Below are positions 11,208 to 22,455 of a stretch of DNA of 64,000 nucleotides, one piece after another. The notes beneath the pieces are model-generated. The model ran no database searches. It saw only the letters and a program-made list of their open reading frames with translations, and was not told where the DNA came from. The first letter of the stretch is position 1, and every line of letters begins with the position of its first letter. The position numbers and the translations under genes were made by a program. Origin of the DNA: Cliona cf. orientalis (lineage: Eukaryota; Porifera; Demospongiae; Clionaida; Clionaidae); contig OZ005689.1 in assembly GCA_963930775.1 (NCBI GenBank), positions 30,085,079-30,149,078 of the forward strand, in the 5' to 3' direction.

Positions 11208-12140
11208 TCACCTACTTGGAGGGGTTGGCTACAGAATTGGTCGACAACAGTCTGGCCAATAGTTCTAGGAGATCGTACACCTCCGCTCAAAAGCAATACT
11301 TACAGTTCTGCGAACGCTTGAATTTCACACCTCTACCAGCAACAGAACGACAATTGGTTTTGTTCCTAGCAGAGCTGGCTCAGAGGTTATGTCACTCCTC
11401 CGTTAGGTCATATTTGTCAGCGATTCGTCATATGCAGATAACAGCTGGTCTGGGTGATCCCCTATCAAATGCCTTGAAACTACAACTAGCCATGAAGGGA
11501 CTAAAGCGTATAAAACCAAAATCATCCGATGTTCGACTCCCAATCACTCCACACATACTAAAGGCGATAAATATGTCATTGAATAAAGATGAATATAATC
11601 ATGATCACATCAGCCTGCTGCCTAGCGTTTTTTGCTTTCCTAAGGTCGGGCGAACTGACAGTACCGAATACTTCCACATTTGATCCGATATGGCACTTAA
11701 CCCCACAGGATATTATGGTGGATGACAAATTAAAACCTACTTGCTTATTCATAAGGGTTAAAGGGTCAAAAACGGATCAGACGCGTCAAGGTATCACACT
11801 TTGTGTGGGTCGCACCTACAACGAACTATGTCCAGTGGCAGCAGTACTAGCTTACATGGCGAGACGAATAACATATGAAGGCCCTTTGTTTATCTTGGCA
11901 TCGGGGCAGCCGCTCACCAGACAAAAATTAGTAGATCTGATCAAATGAGCAATTCATCAGGCCGGCATTGATCCGTCGAACTATACAGGACACTCCTTTC
12001 GTATCGGTGCAGCGACGACAGCTGCAGCAAATGGAATAGGAGATGCAACGATCCAAACATTGGGCAGATGGTCAAGCGACTCGTATACACGGTATATATG
12101 CATTCCAAGACATCAGCTGTCAGGTCTCTCTAAAATATAG
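11204..12140 (+). pseudogene. tyrosine recombinase of the DIRS/Ngaro-like element
   Basis: The N-terminal core-binding part reads in one frame from 11204 (SLANSSRRSYTSAQKQYLQF; ERQLVLFLAELAQ; VRSYLSAIRHMQ) to about 11595, then a one-base shift moves to the frame of 11589-11948. That frame has the first catalytic Arg in AFFAFLRSGELTVP, a basic segment RVKGSKTDQTRQG, and the box C region. A TGA at 11946-11948 interrupts it, but the frame resumes as AIHQAGIDPSNYTGHSFRIG with the His-x-x-Arg pair, then TLGRWSSDSYTRYI with the Trp and the nucleophile Tyr, ending at TAG 12138-12140. All tetrad positions are still visible, so inactivation is by one frameshift and one stop only. In a live element this enzyme joins the circular cDNA to the genome. 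Confidence 0.85.
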
Positions 12141-12700
12141 TCGAAGGACTAGCGATTGCAGGGGTTGATGGTCGATATTCATTTGTGAATTTTTGAGAAT
12201 TATATGAAACAATGGTATTGGTTACTAACAAATCAAGAGTACTAGATAAATATATGATATCATTAAGTATACGGAACTTTGGGGGATATATTTGGGGGAT
12301 TCCAAAGTCCCGTGGGAACAACAGAGTCAGCAATGCAACTTGTGGTAACAGGCATAAATAAGTAGTGGACAGGAAGGCCCCCCTTCTCGGGAGCAACCAG
12401 TAAGGGGAAGCAGGAGGGTGTGCCCGCTGGCAACCTGAAACGCAGATGCCTGCTCGCAACCTAATAGAACAAAAGATGCCCGCTGGCGTCTAGAAACCAC
12501 AAGAGATGCCCGCTGGTGTCTGAAGGCAGCAGGGGATGCCTGCTGGCGTCCAGAGATAGCATTGTGATAGCAAGATGCCCACAGGCGTTGGGACAGGGGA
12601 CATTTTCTCACCTGTCCCAGGTGGGAGGGGTACCATGACCCCTCCCAAGCGCGAGCGAGTTGACCCCAGGTACCAACTGCCAAAGGTAAGATAACAAAGG
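12141..12700. repeat. 3' non-coding part of the retrotransposon with short tandem repeats
   Basis: Between about 12440 and 12580 a GATGCC(C/T)GCTGGCGTCT-like unit recurs about five times with variable spacers. Beyond it is a pair of inverted CCTCCC/GGGAGG blocks (12630-12650) and the candidate terminal match near 12650-12667. Confidence 0.5.
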
Positions 12701-12711
12701 GATAGCCTGAG

Positions 12712-13148
12712 TTAAGTTGTGATAGAGAACATCCTATTTGTTAATGCAGCTACAGCATCAAGGTCCAACTCCCTGATGAGTGGGTCGCCGCCATGTTCCT
12801 CCTCTTCTTCCTCTTTCTCCTCCTCATGAGCATGTAAATCTACACATGCATTATTTTATTGAACTTCCATTGTTGCTTTATAATAGTTCAATTTGTATAC
12901 CATTAAACTGAAAGGGTGTGTCTTCTTCCTTGTCTTCATCTAAGAGTAGAATTAGTCAGAGGGTAGGTGTGGCCGATATTGGAAGTTGATGGCTTACCTG
13001 GAGAGTCATAGGCAGAGTCATCCCCACAAAAGAACTCGTGAATAAAATCTGTGAGGGCGGGGCCATCAGCACTCCCGAGGTAGGCGAGGCCTTCGCGAGT
13101 CAAGGAGTTGAGGGCGCAAGCGCCTTCTCTGTCTCGCGATGTCGACAT
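12712..13148 (-). CDS. small two-exon gene, acidic protein of unknown function
   Basis: Exon 1 runs from ATG at 13148 down to 12998 (151 nt) and ends at a GTAAGC donor. Exon 2 starts at 12839 after an ATGTGTAG acceptor and ends at a TAA at 12712-12714. The junction is phase 1 and gives aspartate, so the joined frame is 93 codons (92 residues) without a stop. The N-terminal half contains LTREGLAYLGSADGPALTDF; the C-terminal half has a run of Glu (EEEKEEEEEE) and then DPLIRELDLDAVAALTN. The short CpG-rich gap to the divergent exon at 13286 looks like a shared promoter. The retrotransposon ends just behind the stop codon, so the last exon may be an artefact of truncation; the true gene could be longer. 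I do not recognise it. Coding bias, splice fit and promoter context make it one of the few plausible host genes here. Confidence 0.6.
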
Positions 13149-13285
13149 AGCTCACAAATAGTCAAGACTTGAGGTAACCTTCGCTTCAAACGTCTTCAAT
13201 GCTGTCATTGCAGGTGGCATTTCGCGTGCTTGCGCATTTCAATTAGCGTCCCTAGCAACGTACTCCATACACTAAGGTCGCGGAC
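13149..13285. promoter_or_regulatory. probable bidirectional promoter
   Basis: Only 137 bp separate the ATG of the minus-strand gene (13148) from the ATG of the plus-strand exon (13286). The stretch has several CpG-containing words and no TATA box that I can see. Head-to-head gene pairs with such short gaps are common in compact sponge genomes. Confidence 0.45.
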
Positions 13286-13377
13286 ATGCCATTCGGCCGA
13301 CATGACGGCACGTTTGAGCTTATTCTGCCCTTTCTGTCGAAGACTGCTGTCTATAACACCTTCACTGCAGACAAAAG
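13286..13377 (+). CDS. probable first exon of a divergent gene
   Basis: ATG at 13286 opens 30 codons plus two bases (starts MPFGRHDGTFELILPFLSKT) and ends at AAAAG followed by GTTAGT, a reasonable donor. The residue mix is protein-like and the position mirrors the minus-strand gene. No matching second exon is found downstream: the following 700 bp hold a transposon end and a gene fragment in the opposite direction. The gene may continue beyond those insertions or may have been cut off by them. Confidence 0.4.
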
Positions 13378-13483
13378 GTTAGTCTCTTCATTTATAACAA
13401 AATCACGATTTTCATAAGGTATGACCCGTTGCGCTAAAAACGCCCATAGCCATAATAATGTACACTGCAATTATGCCGGGTTT

Positions 13484-13512
13484 TCTCCAATCCGGTCACA
13501 TATGTGCATGAA
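13484..13512. mobile_element. solo end of a TGTGACCGG-type element
   Basis: GGGTTTTCTCCAATCCGG followed by TCACATATGTG closely matches the right end of the complete element at 59315-59983. No partner end was found nearby, so this is probably a remnant. Confidence 0.4.
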
Positions 13513-13545
13513 GGGGGCTGGGCACGAGACTAGAAAAACCCTAAC

Positions 13546-14081
13546 CTATTCAACCAAACTTTCATGTTGTAGACAGGGAAATATGCGGAGAACTTCTACA
13601 CTTGGGCAATCCTGCTGGATCCACTGCTGTCTTCCAGAAAATGTCTTTTTCATCAAAGAACGAACTCTTTTTAGGCGTGGTTCATCTTTTTCATAGTCAT
13701 TTCTCAGCTTCTCAACATTATGAGTGTACTTGTCGGTGTCTAGATCATCTTCTGGAACGGTAACGCGCGTCCTCTTTTTGCATGGTCTTACTGCTGCACC
13801 TGCCTGGTTCTCCTTATCTGCTTCAACTGTACTAATTGGGCATTTTCCATGGCCACTACCATGACGCCCATTCCTAAACTTCTGTTTGAGTTGTTCCTTC
13901 CATGATTCCTACATAATATGTGAGGGAATACATGCTTTAACAATAATACTTGCACAATTCAATTGTACATACACTATAGATACATACTATAATAATAAGT
14001 ATCACTCACATAGCCACTTCCATTACAGTCAACCAGTGTTGGGTACACACTAACAAGCTTTTGGCACACCAACTTGTAATC
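13546..14081 (-). pseudogene. SAMD3-like gene fragment, two exons
   Basis: Minus strand: exon 14081-14010 begins after a CCCCCCAG acceptor and encodes DYKLVCQKLVSVYPTLVD followed by CNGSGY, with a GTGAGT donor. The next exon starts at 13908 after ATGTAG and continues in phase 0 with ESWKEQLKQKFRNGR, then a variable Lys/Arg-rich segment, then LMKKTFSGRQQWIQQDCPS and a short end, stopping at 13546-13548 (121 codons). The pair 'K-Y-P-x-L-x-D...G-Y...W-K-x-x-L-K-x-K-x-x-N-x-R' and the later 'K-x-x-F-x-x-R-x-x-x-I' box resemble the C-terminal half of SAMD3-like proteins known from fish and invertebrates. Upstream exons are absent and a transposon end lies right after the stop, so I treat it as a fragment. 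Confidence 0.5.
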
Positions 14082-14420
14082 CTGGGGGGTCTCAGCGCAG
14101 TTAAGGCCTGGGTCGCGTACGGGCGAGGGTTAATCATATTCATGAACTTGTTTCTATGGTAACTACGGTGGTCATATGACCGACCGTGCCAAGTAAACAA
14201 CAGCGAGCGATCATATTCTCGCTCTTATTGCTTTCTTATCCTATTATTATGACATGCGCTATGTTTAGTAGCTTACCTGTGTTGTTTTCAGCAGTAGAGA
14301 CCGTCTGACTTGCTCAATTTTGACCAGAATTGTTCAAAAACTAAATTATTGAAGTGGGCGTGGCCACTCGGTCACATGACGAATGAGCTGCAGTTAGCTA
14401 GTTAGTAGTAGTACAGCTAG
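14082..14420. other. no gene seen
   Basis: Sequence between the SAMD3-like fragment and the candidate TATA box. It includes a GACCGACCGTGCC segment near 14178-14190 and no supported exon. Confidence 0.3.
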
Positions 14421-14422
14421 GC

Positions 14423-14595
14423 GGCATATAAAGAGAGGACTAGAGATCAAGTTGAGAGGCTAGATAGGTTAAGATCAAGTAGTTTTATAATATCATAGTG
14501 TAGATTTGTGAAGGAACCTACTATCGCTGAGTTTCAATACGAACTATGCTGTTGGATACACTCAAGAATGTACATTTCATGCCATTTCTCGAAAC
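14423..14595 (+). promoter_or_regulatory. candidate TATA promoter and first exon
   Basis: A TATA-like ATATAAAGAG lies near 14427. About 120 bp later an ATG at 14546 starts 50 nt of open frame (MLLDTLKNVHFMPFLE) that ends exactly at a strong GTAAGTAAT donor at 14596. No second exon was identified, so this rests on promoter, start and donor only. Confidence 0.3.
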
Positions 14596-15415
14596 GTAAG
14601 TAATATCTAGCTAATCTATACTGTGAGATGTTAGTACACTATAATATGAACTGCATGGAATAGTTAAGGTGGTACCTACATGAAAATTTGTGTTGTCACA
14701 AATTCTAATGTTAGTGGTATGAATAGAATCGGCATCACCTCCTGAGATGGTCTAGCGCAATTTCGCTGTCCAAAAGTATTCTATAAGCTTCTCAATCAAG
14801 GTAAGGGTCGTCAAGACCGCGCCCCCTCTTCGGTATGGTTAACGCGCGCTCCCTTTACGTATCGTGCGTTCTGCGCGTGCGCATTCTGCTTTGGTGGTTG
14901 CCGGGCAACAATGTACGTATTCAGCGCGCGTAATATCTTCCGGCCGGTTCTGCGCTCGCGCGCGCCCGCTATAGCGCTAGCGCCGCGCTGAGCTGCGTGC
15001 ATGCGATATGCACGTGCACACGCACGTGTTTTAATTTTCAGATCAGATTTCAACAAGTAAAGCTCCAAGTACAAGTGTTGTGATTATGAAGAGAAAGAGA
15101 CTAGTGTGAGTTGACAAGGGGTGCCAGAACTAGCCTAATTACTTGTATTTGCTTGCATAAACATAATATTGTCATCAGAGCAAGCTGTGTGCAGCTACCC
15201 AGACCATAGATTATATCATGCAATCTTTTGCTAGGCTGCATGAGCATGCGGGCGCTGATGGGAAACTAGGAATCAAGTTTGCTTGGCCTGTTATAATATG
15301 TCGATAAGTGTCATTTTCTGCCCTTTTTTGGTCAAATTGTCATAGCAACGCCGAACGGGCAGGGTTTTCCCCACACTGGTCGGTTCTAGTAAAGGGTCGA
15401 CCAGTTGCTAACTCA
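14596..15415. other. GC-rich repeat-like DNA, no gene
   Basis: Contains a very CpG-rich patch at 14815-15025 (GCGCGCG words) and no supported exon. Confidence 0.3.
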
Positions 15416-15462
15416 GATATTATAGACTACGTAAACGTACTACGTACGTAGTCTATAATATC
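15416..15462. repeat. near-perfect palindrome
   Basis: GATATTATAGACTACGTA on the left is the exact inverse of TACGTAGTCTATAATATC on the right with a loop of 11 bases. It could form a strong hairpin or cruciform. Confidence 0.8.
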
Positions 15463-16737
15463 TATGCTCAATATTACCACCACTCACCTAGCCCTAGCTG
15501 TGATGCACTACAAATGGTTATTATACCCTCACCACAGCCTGCGGTGACTATAGTAGTGGATTTGTTAGCTGTAGTACTGCATATACATCTAAAGGCTGAT
15601 AACAATTTTACCACCTCTCAAAATTTCTAGGGAGAACCCTGAACGGGGATTTCCGAGGATGCAAACTATAATACTAGCGGTACATTACGTGCAGGGGCTT
15701 CCTCGCTCAGCTCAGGGAGGCAGTGCGCACGCGCATGGCAACCATGTGCTTGCGGGGAATTCCCTGTAAACAAATCTTGCGACACATACATGTAGGTGCA
15801 ACAAAAGTGCTTACTAAACGGCACTTGTAGAAGATCCAAAGCTAGGAATCAGTTTATATTGTAGACAGGGTAGTTTACTATCTATGACTATTAGTGAAAG
15901 TGTCAGCAACTACGATTCAACAACGGGCGACCATTTTTGTGGGTCGCACATTAGAGCCATCGAGGGAGTGCAGTTCTCCAAAACTGGTAGAGTGTTGGTG
16001 GTATCAAGTTTTCAGAGAATAGAAATCCATGTTTGACGTGCATCAGGAGCACAAAGAAGCAGCAAGAGGTGATCGGGAAGATGGGTGAAGATATAAAGTC
16101 GACGCGAACTTTTGAACAAGGTAGGTAAAATCCGGCAAATCTGCTGACTTGTAGCCACTCTGTGTTCTTTTGAAGATAGAAATCCATGTTTGGCAATCTG
16201 TGAGTTGGCGATGGAAAGCAACTAGATATGGCGAGCAAGAACGGCATTTTACAAGAACGTGAGGAATATGGATGAAGCCATGCATACATTTTAGGTCTGA
16301 GTCCGAGTAGAGACCTCGCTTCTCTCAGAATAAATATAATATGGAGTGCGAGTACACGTGCGTACGTTCCATTGCTCACGTGAGCAGTTTCCAATCCCGG
16401 ATCCTGTTTATGTATAATATTATGATGTATGATGCAGTAGGTTCATACCCTATATTGTGGCCAATCAATATACCTGTCGCGGAATTTCTGCCTTTGGGAT
16501 ACTACCGTCCAGGGTTATGTTCCAGACTCTCGATCCCTCTCTCTTCTCACGCACGGAGGGTCTGGGGACGAGACTAGTGTGCAGCTTTGAAATTCCAACC
16601 TGAATGTTGTGCTGTGCCCAACTATAGCTATGTATATAGCTCCCATGTTACTGATGATGTGTGACTTCATAGTGATACAGTAATTGATTGTTTTGTATGA
16701 TCCATTGGTCAAGTGTGAGTATATGTTGTGTAGGCAT
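15463..16737. other. no gene seen
   Basis: Holds a GAAATCCATGTTTG word repeated near 16021 and 16181. Open frames here are short and lack splice or start context. Confidence 0.3.
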
Positions 16738-16947
16738 TACCGTAGGACGGGTTTAATTGCCTAGTTTAATAATTGCGTTCTAGTCAAGTCAGGCCAAATT
16801 GTGAATCCAATAATTGCGATGGATGACCCCGTACCGTACTGTAGTATACGTGTACGTTTATGTTTGCAAATCTATTAATTGAGAAACGTAGAAAAACTCG
16901 CAATTTGCAATTAATAGATACTCGCAATTAAAACCCGACCTACGGTA
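16738..16947. mobile_element. TA-flanked miniature element, family with ends CCGTAGGACGGG
   Basis: TA at 16738-16739 and 16946-16947. The left end CCGTAGGACGGGTTTAATTG pairs with the inverted right end CCGTAGGTCGGGTTTTAATT. A second copy of the same family is at 39728-39939 with the same interior words. Confidence 0.85.
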
Positions 16948-17002
16948 TTGTGCTCTCTTGGTGGCCACACCTTTGCACATTGAACAAGGAGGTTTGAGTT
17001 CA

Positions 17003-17005
<3 letters not shown>

Positions 17006-17048
<43 letters not shown>

Positions 17049-17480
17049 CGTGCGTGCATGCGCATGCGCGCACTTGCATGCAGTGTGAATGAATGTTCAC
17101 TAAACCTGAGACCTATGTCCACTGAGCATTCTGTTTCTCCTGAGCCTTCTGCATACACTAAATCTACTATGTCCACTGAGCATTCTGTTTCAGGTGAACT
17201 TTCTGCACTTACTAAGCCTACTTACAGGGCATTCCGTGTCTTGCCATCCACTAATATCCCTCTGTCCAATGAGCATTCTGTTCCATGACTTACTTTTGCA
17301 CAACTGAGCCACTGAGCATTGTGATATATGTAGCTGGGATGCTGAGCATTCTGTCATGTCTGAGCCTTCTATTATTGGGAAGGATATTTCTGTAACTGAG
17401 CCTGTGTATCCACGGTGAATTCCTTTTCTCTGGAGCCTTCTGTGTTACAGTGCCATTTGATTTATATGACTGCCTATTTA
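17006..17480 (+). repeat. TG microsatellite plus degenerate repeat block, copy 1
   Basis: A (TG)n run at 17006-17043 leads into a block where TCCACTGAGCATTCTGTTTC-like units recur. In one forward frame this reads as variants of STEHSVS-x-E-P/L-S-A-x-TK. Related blocks are at 25937-26400 and 35720-35870, each also headed by a TG run. Confidence 0.6.
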
Positions 17481-18727
17481 TAGTTGAGCATTAGGTTTTA
17501 ATCGTGTGTGCATGTATTTGTGTTTTTGTGTGTGTGCATGTGTTTGTATTACTGTGTGTGTGTATACACGTGCACTTACAGGCATCTGTGTCTGTAGAGG
17601 AGGTAGGACACGGTTGATCTTTAGGTCACAGATAGAAGCTTTTGTGAAGATTTTCAGTGATTTTTCTTGATATTAATTTTTGAACTCAGCACCATCGATT
17701 TACTGGGAGGCCCTTCGGTTTGAGAGCTCTAGATCAATTTTTGAGGATAGGAATGTTAGTTGATTCCAGGCGCTGTATAGTGCTCCATAGCAAGAGAGTA
17801 GATTTTTACCACTGTATAGTTTTTCAGTGTTTTGTGGTTAAACTTGCATGTCTCTACATTTGATTTGATACCCAGTTAGGCCAATGGATGGACTATCTAC
17901 ATCTGCAGTGGAAAGTTGAAGCCACCTTTTATAATATGACTTCAGCATGCAAAAATGGCCAAAAATTCCCAATTCTTATGTTAGACACAATTTAAAGGGA
18001 TTGGTTTCTGGTTTATAGTTAAGAATTCAGATTTGAGATGAAGATAGACACCAACTAGACACATCTTTGTGCCAAATAAGAAGTCTTAACTACAAAGGGT
18101 CACAGAGCTATCAACCAAAATAGCCTAAAATATGGTCTATTTATGTTAGGCACAGAAATTTGCATGAAAGTATTAGTCAAGAGTCAATATTGTACTCTAT
18201 GCATCCTTATGCATTAATAATCCTAGTGTATGTGTGGAGCTGCGAATATTTTGCAGGAAATGCCCAATCCGGAAGCAAACATTTCCGTCGACTGCTTCAG
18301 ACGGGTTGAAGTTCACCTTGATGACGTAGTACCCAACGCATGTGTACAATAGTGACATTTTCATTGACCACGCCCACTGGTGATATAGGAAAGAGAAGGC
18401 AGCGAGAACAGAGTTATTGGCGTTGAATACGTGGAGCGCTTCGCTTCTAAGGCGTCCAAGCGAGGTAAGATATTAACGATAGACAGCCCAAAAGCCTTTT
18501 TAATGCTCCAAAGTTTTTTTGTTGGGTTGACTGTCACTGCCTCACTAGGCAATCCGACAGTCACTCGTGTTAGCTATGTATGGTAGTACTGTGTAGAAGT
18601 AGACATACCAGAGCGATTCTCTACCTTCAGAAACTTACCTCATCTTGTCTATAACCTTCATTCTTGTAATTTTTGATCGTTTGTATTGCTATGTATTGTG
18701 CACGTGATACCAGACCAAGGTCATAGT
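17481..18727. other. no gene seen
   Basis: AT-rich. A CGAGGTAAGATA at 18461-18472 could be a donor, and a 67-codon open frame exists on the minus strand at 18361-18564, but there is nothing to support a gene. Confidence 0.3.
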
Positions 18728-19343
18728 TCGTCATAGCTTCTGTTACAGAGCGGTCTTTGTTTGACGCTTTGCACGCTAATACTACTGCTAAAAAGTGATA
18801 CTTTTATTCATTATGCGTAAAAATAAGTGTGCATGCAAAGTTAGAAAAAAATTTTCTTCATTTGCTGTGTAGCACTGTAGTTGAAGCCCCCCCCCCGGCC
18901 CCCCCATAAGCAACGATACTGAGTTCAAAAATCACCATAAGAATGTCCAATGATGCATACCAAAGCTGATACTGAAGCTTCAATCAGTAGCCTATAAAGT
19001 CGGTAAACTGGACTGGTACTGATCGATCTATACTAGCGTGCTTGGGCAGAAATGCGCTGCTAGTCTCTCAATATAGCAAGTTATTGCTACTTTCTTAGCT
19101 ATTCTAGATCAAAAATCATGATTGTGAATAGCAGGGGGGGGGTGCTGAGGCTGTGCTATCACCTAGACGTATCACTGTAGTTCGTCAGAAGATCAACTTA
19201 CCCAGCATGCTGGCAAACTTAGAACTTTTTAGGTAGTTAGTGGGCATGGCTTAAAGTTTGTGTGCGCTTTGTGCTCACGTATACTACTGTTACCAGCACC
19301 CCCTTCTCCCAAATCTTGGACAGGCCACTGTGGGTGTATGATC

Positions 19344-21112
19344 AGATGAAACTTACGCTGTAATTACTCTGAACACTGCTTCAAAATGTTCAGCTCGCAT
19401 GAAAGGTTGTTGGGACCCAGAATTTGAACCTAGCGTAGAAGAGATCATGGACTATCGATGAGATATGGCAGTTTGGTTTTTTTGTGAGCTCGCACTCGGG
19501 GGGATTTCCCTATTCAGTCTAGCACATGGCAGGTGAAGGTCACGTCCGGGTCAACCAGCTCAAGCCACGCACCCCAATATACGTGTACGTAGCATGTGCA
19601 GTTTGTCAGTGTAATAGGCGCAGTGAATCTATGCTTTTTTATTGAGGGACTCTGGATGTACCGTATAGCCGGAAATATTGGCGGGAATTAAATTTGGCGG
19701 TTGAGCCCAAAATCGCTATTGCAAGAATATTGGCGGATTTAAATTTGGCGGTTCGGTACGGGATCGCCATACGTATAATTCGGGGCGAGCCTGAGCGAGC
19801 CCCGAATACACGAGGTACTGGAAGCGGTTTTATATGTATATATATATATATACTTGTATGTATGTATGTTTGTGGGGTGATCATTTCAGTGAGGAGAGAG
19901 TTAAATTTTGAACGCGTAAGGTAATGGTCGTCATGCACGTGTTCATACACCCGTACTGCACCATCGATCTGAGAGACAACTCGAGTGTAGGCAAGGCATA
20001 AAACTGGGAAAGGTGAGTGCTGTATATATATCACTCGGGCAAGGCTCAGGTCCACGATTAACATCACTGATAGACTCCAATTTCTTGAGCATGAAGATGA
20101 CTGCATGGAGGCTTATCCCCCAGGGCCTGGCTACAGGTAGCTACTTGGACTCATGGTCATGGCATGTAGACTACTAAATATAGTATAGGTGATCAACATT
20201 ATTGGACTATATACTAGCAATCTATGATACTTTCACTGTCGTGGTAGCTTCTCAGGCCTAGCTATTGAGGTACCAACCCCATGTGTGCATGCATGCGGCC
20301 TGTGTGCTTTCAAAGAAATCTTGTGACTTGCGAAGGCTCACCCCGCACAGATGATTTTCATCACCACTAGTTATATATATGCGAGTAGGAAATTTTGGCA
20401 GATTTTAATTTGGCGGTCGTGATGTAGACCGCCACACCGCCAAATTTAATTCCCCACAAAATTTTCTGGCTATACGGTGTATAGTCTAAGTTTTTCATTA
20501 CATCCCGAGTCCCAATTAGAAAAAAAAATTCGGCCCTTGCTATGATGAAATTATGATGAAACTTAGGATGTAATTGCTGTGAAACTATTTTGAAATGTTT
20601 AGTGCGCATGAAAGGTTGTTGGGACCCAGAATTCAAACCTAGCGTAGAGGACATTGTGGACTATCGATAGACATGGCGATTTTCTCAGTTTGCTTTCTTT
20701 GGCGAGCTCGCACTCGGGGGGATTTCCCTATTCAGTCTAGCACATGGCAGGTGGAGGTCACGTCCGGGTCAACCAGCTGAAGCCGCACGCCCCAATATAC
20801 GCGTATACGGAGCATACGCAGTTTGTCGATGTGTCCTAGTTCGAATTATGGCAGCGTTACAGTAAGCGCAGTGCACTTATGAGGGACTCGGGATGTAGTC
20901 TAAGTTGTTCATTACGTCCAGAGTCCCAGTCAACAAATCGCTTTGGCCGACCGATGAGGTAATTGTGATGAAATGATGATGAAATTTACATGTATGATGA
21001 AATTGGGGTGAAGACTGCTTCAAGATATTTAGCTCGCATGACAGGGTGTTGGGACCCAGAATTCGAACCTAGCGTATAAGAGATCGTGAACTATCCGTGA
21101 CTCTCTAAGTTT
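19344..21112 (+). repeat. tandem units of about 400 bp
   Basis: The words GTTGGGACCCAGAATT, CCTAGCGTA and GGGGGGATTTCCCTATTCAG recur at about 19410-19520, 20610-20730 and (partly) 21048-21090. Without the element inserted in unit 1, spacing is near 390-430 bp. The same array is mirrored in the right arm. Confidence 0.7.
19661..20477. mobile_element. inverted-repeat element in tandem unit 1
   Basis: Left end CCGTATAGCCGGAAATATTG, inverted right end CCGTATAGCCAGAAAATTTT, both followed by AATTAAATTTGGCGG-like sequence. Tandem unit 2 shows the empty site near 20897. The right-arm copy (62830-63060) is only about 230 bp because it lacks 592 internal bases. Confidence 0.8.
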
Positions 21113-22089
21113 TTCATTATATCCCCAGTAGCAATTCAATTTTCTGTGGTTATGAGGTAATTATGGTGCAATCTATGATGAAACCTATGGTGTAATTTGT
21201 GAGGTAATCTATGAGATAATTACGAGAAAATTTAGGGTCATGGTGGAGCCTTTCTGGGACTTAAAAATCAGTGAGTATGTAGAGTATCTAACGCCTGTAT
21301 CTATCGAATGCCCTACAAGTTGTGAGTGACTTTCCTTGAGAAGTACCGCTGGCCGAACTTCACGAATTTTCTTGGCTTTCGTAATCCTGTGGCTAATGTG
21401 TGCTATATTATATACATGTAGCACACGTTAGCCAGCGTGCCACAACCGACCAATCTGGAGTTTGAAAGCTCTACTGTGCTGGTTAGAGTTTATATATACA
21501 TGTAGTGTTCATTTCACCTCGGCTCTATATTGCCGTAATACTGTGATAACAATAATATATTGATACATTACAAAGCAGTGTTCTCCCTAGCATACCAAAG
21601 GCATGTCAGCTCAACAAGCCTTCAGTACAGAAATTCCCTTTGATGTGGGAATGGGACAACCCAAAAGCTTTTATGTCGCTACAAGGTCCACCTAATGCCC
21701 TCCTATCATGTCTTAAATTTTGCTTGGGGAGAACACTGCAAAGTTGATACATTCAAGCCAGAGGAGGTACGAAATCATTAATATTCTATGTGACGTTCAG
21801 GCATACCAATCTGCGTCATCGTGGGTGTGTCCCCATACAGTTGCTGTGCTAAGGGTAACAATGGCGGGATCCTCGAAGGTTCACTAGCTCAACCGTTGTG
21901 CTTTCGATTGCAGTTCTATCAAGCTTTTGCTTTTTGCGTGGTATATATAGTAGTGTTACTGTGCTGTTATATGTTAACAGGTAAAGTAATTATTATAGAA
22001 CCTTTTGTGCTTACAAATCAAAATCAGAAATATTCAAGCGAGTGATAGTATTCAGCACAAGGACATACACACGTTGCATAAAATTATTA

Positions 22090-22455
22090 TTAATTATTAA
22101 TGTTCAGGTGTGCCATCAGGCCTTGGATGGGAGTTGGAGTAGGCGAGTTCAAATCAATAAGATTTTCACTGATGGAAGGTGCTGGAGGAGGAATGCTCCC
22201 TCTGGTGGAGGTGCTACCTGGAGTGGGGGCAGGGACTGGAGGAGGACCAACAGTACCACTTGCATCAGGACCGTGGTGAGTTGCAGGTCCAGTTGTCTGT
22301 TTAGTAAATGTACACCATTATAAATTCCATTGTTTAGTAAGTGTGCTGAGCATGTGCATGTACATGTAGCTACTGCTGATTTACCTTTCCTTTCTTACGT
22401 CTGGGCCTCCTCCTCCTCCTTTTCCCACTACTTCTCTCCTTGTGGTTAGCTATGT
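22090..22455 (-). pseudogene. truncated copy of the MGDSFS gene family (left arm)
   Basis: Exon 4 (22296-22090) and exon 3 (22455-22385) match the right-arm gene with the same splice sites: exon 4 encodes TTGPATHHGPDASGTVG, then a proline-rich tail, and ends LMAHLNINN before TAA. Exons 1 and 2 and the promoter are gone. After intron 2 the sequence jumps at 22502 from TTTTTGTGTAT straight to CTAATGTTG. The right arm has 776 extra bases at that point, with a 2-bp AT overlap at the junction. Because the diverged copy at 31748-32443 also has exons 1-2, loss in this arm is the simpler reading. Lacking start and promoter, it should not make the family protein. Confidence 0.75.

Larger units (their letters stand above)
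7317..12667 (+). mobile_element. DIRS/Ngaro-like tyrosine-recombinase retrotransposon, inactive
   Basis: A gag-like ORF, a reverse transcriptase-RNase H region and a tyrosine recombinase follow one another on the same strand. That order and the use of a tyrosine recombinase instead of a DDE integrase define the DIRS/Ngaro group. I saw no methyltransferase domain, which would favour Ngaro-like, but the group cannot be fixed from this decayed copy. Element ends are uncertain; the quoted limits are a short inverted match (GGGGTCAACTCG near 7317 against CGAGTTGACCCC near 12656). Damage: an element inserted in gag, two frameshifts in RNase H, and one frameshift plus one stop in the recombinase. 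Confidence 0.8.

Noticed and set aside
16858..17288. Cys/Val- and Thr/His-repeat proteins
   Set aside because: Produced by the (TG)n microsatellite. The downstream block is treated as a degenerate repeat.
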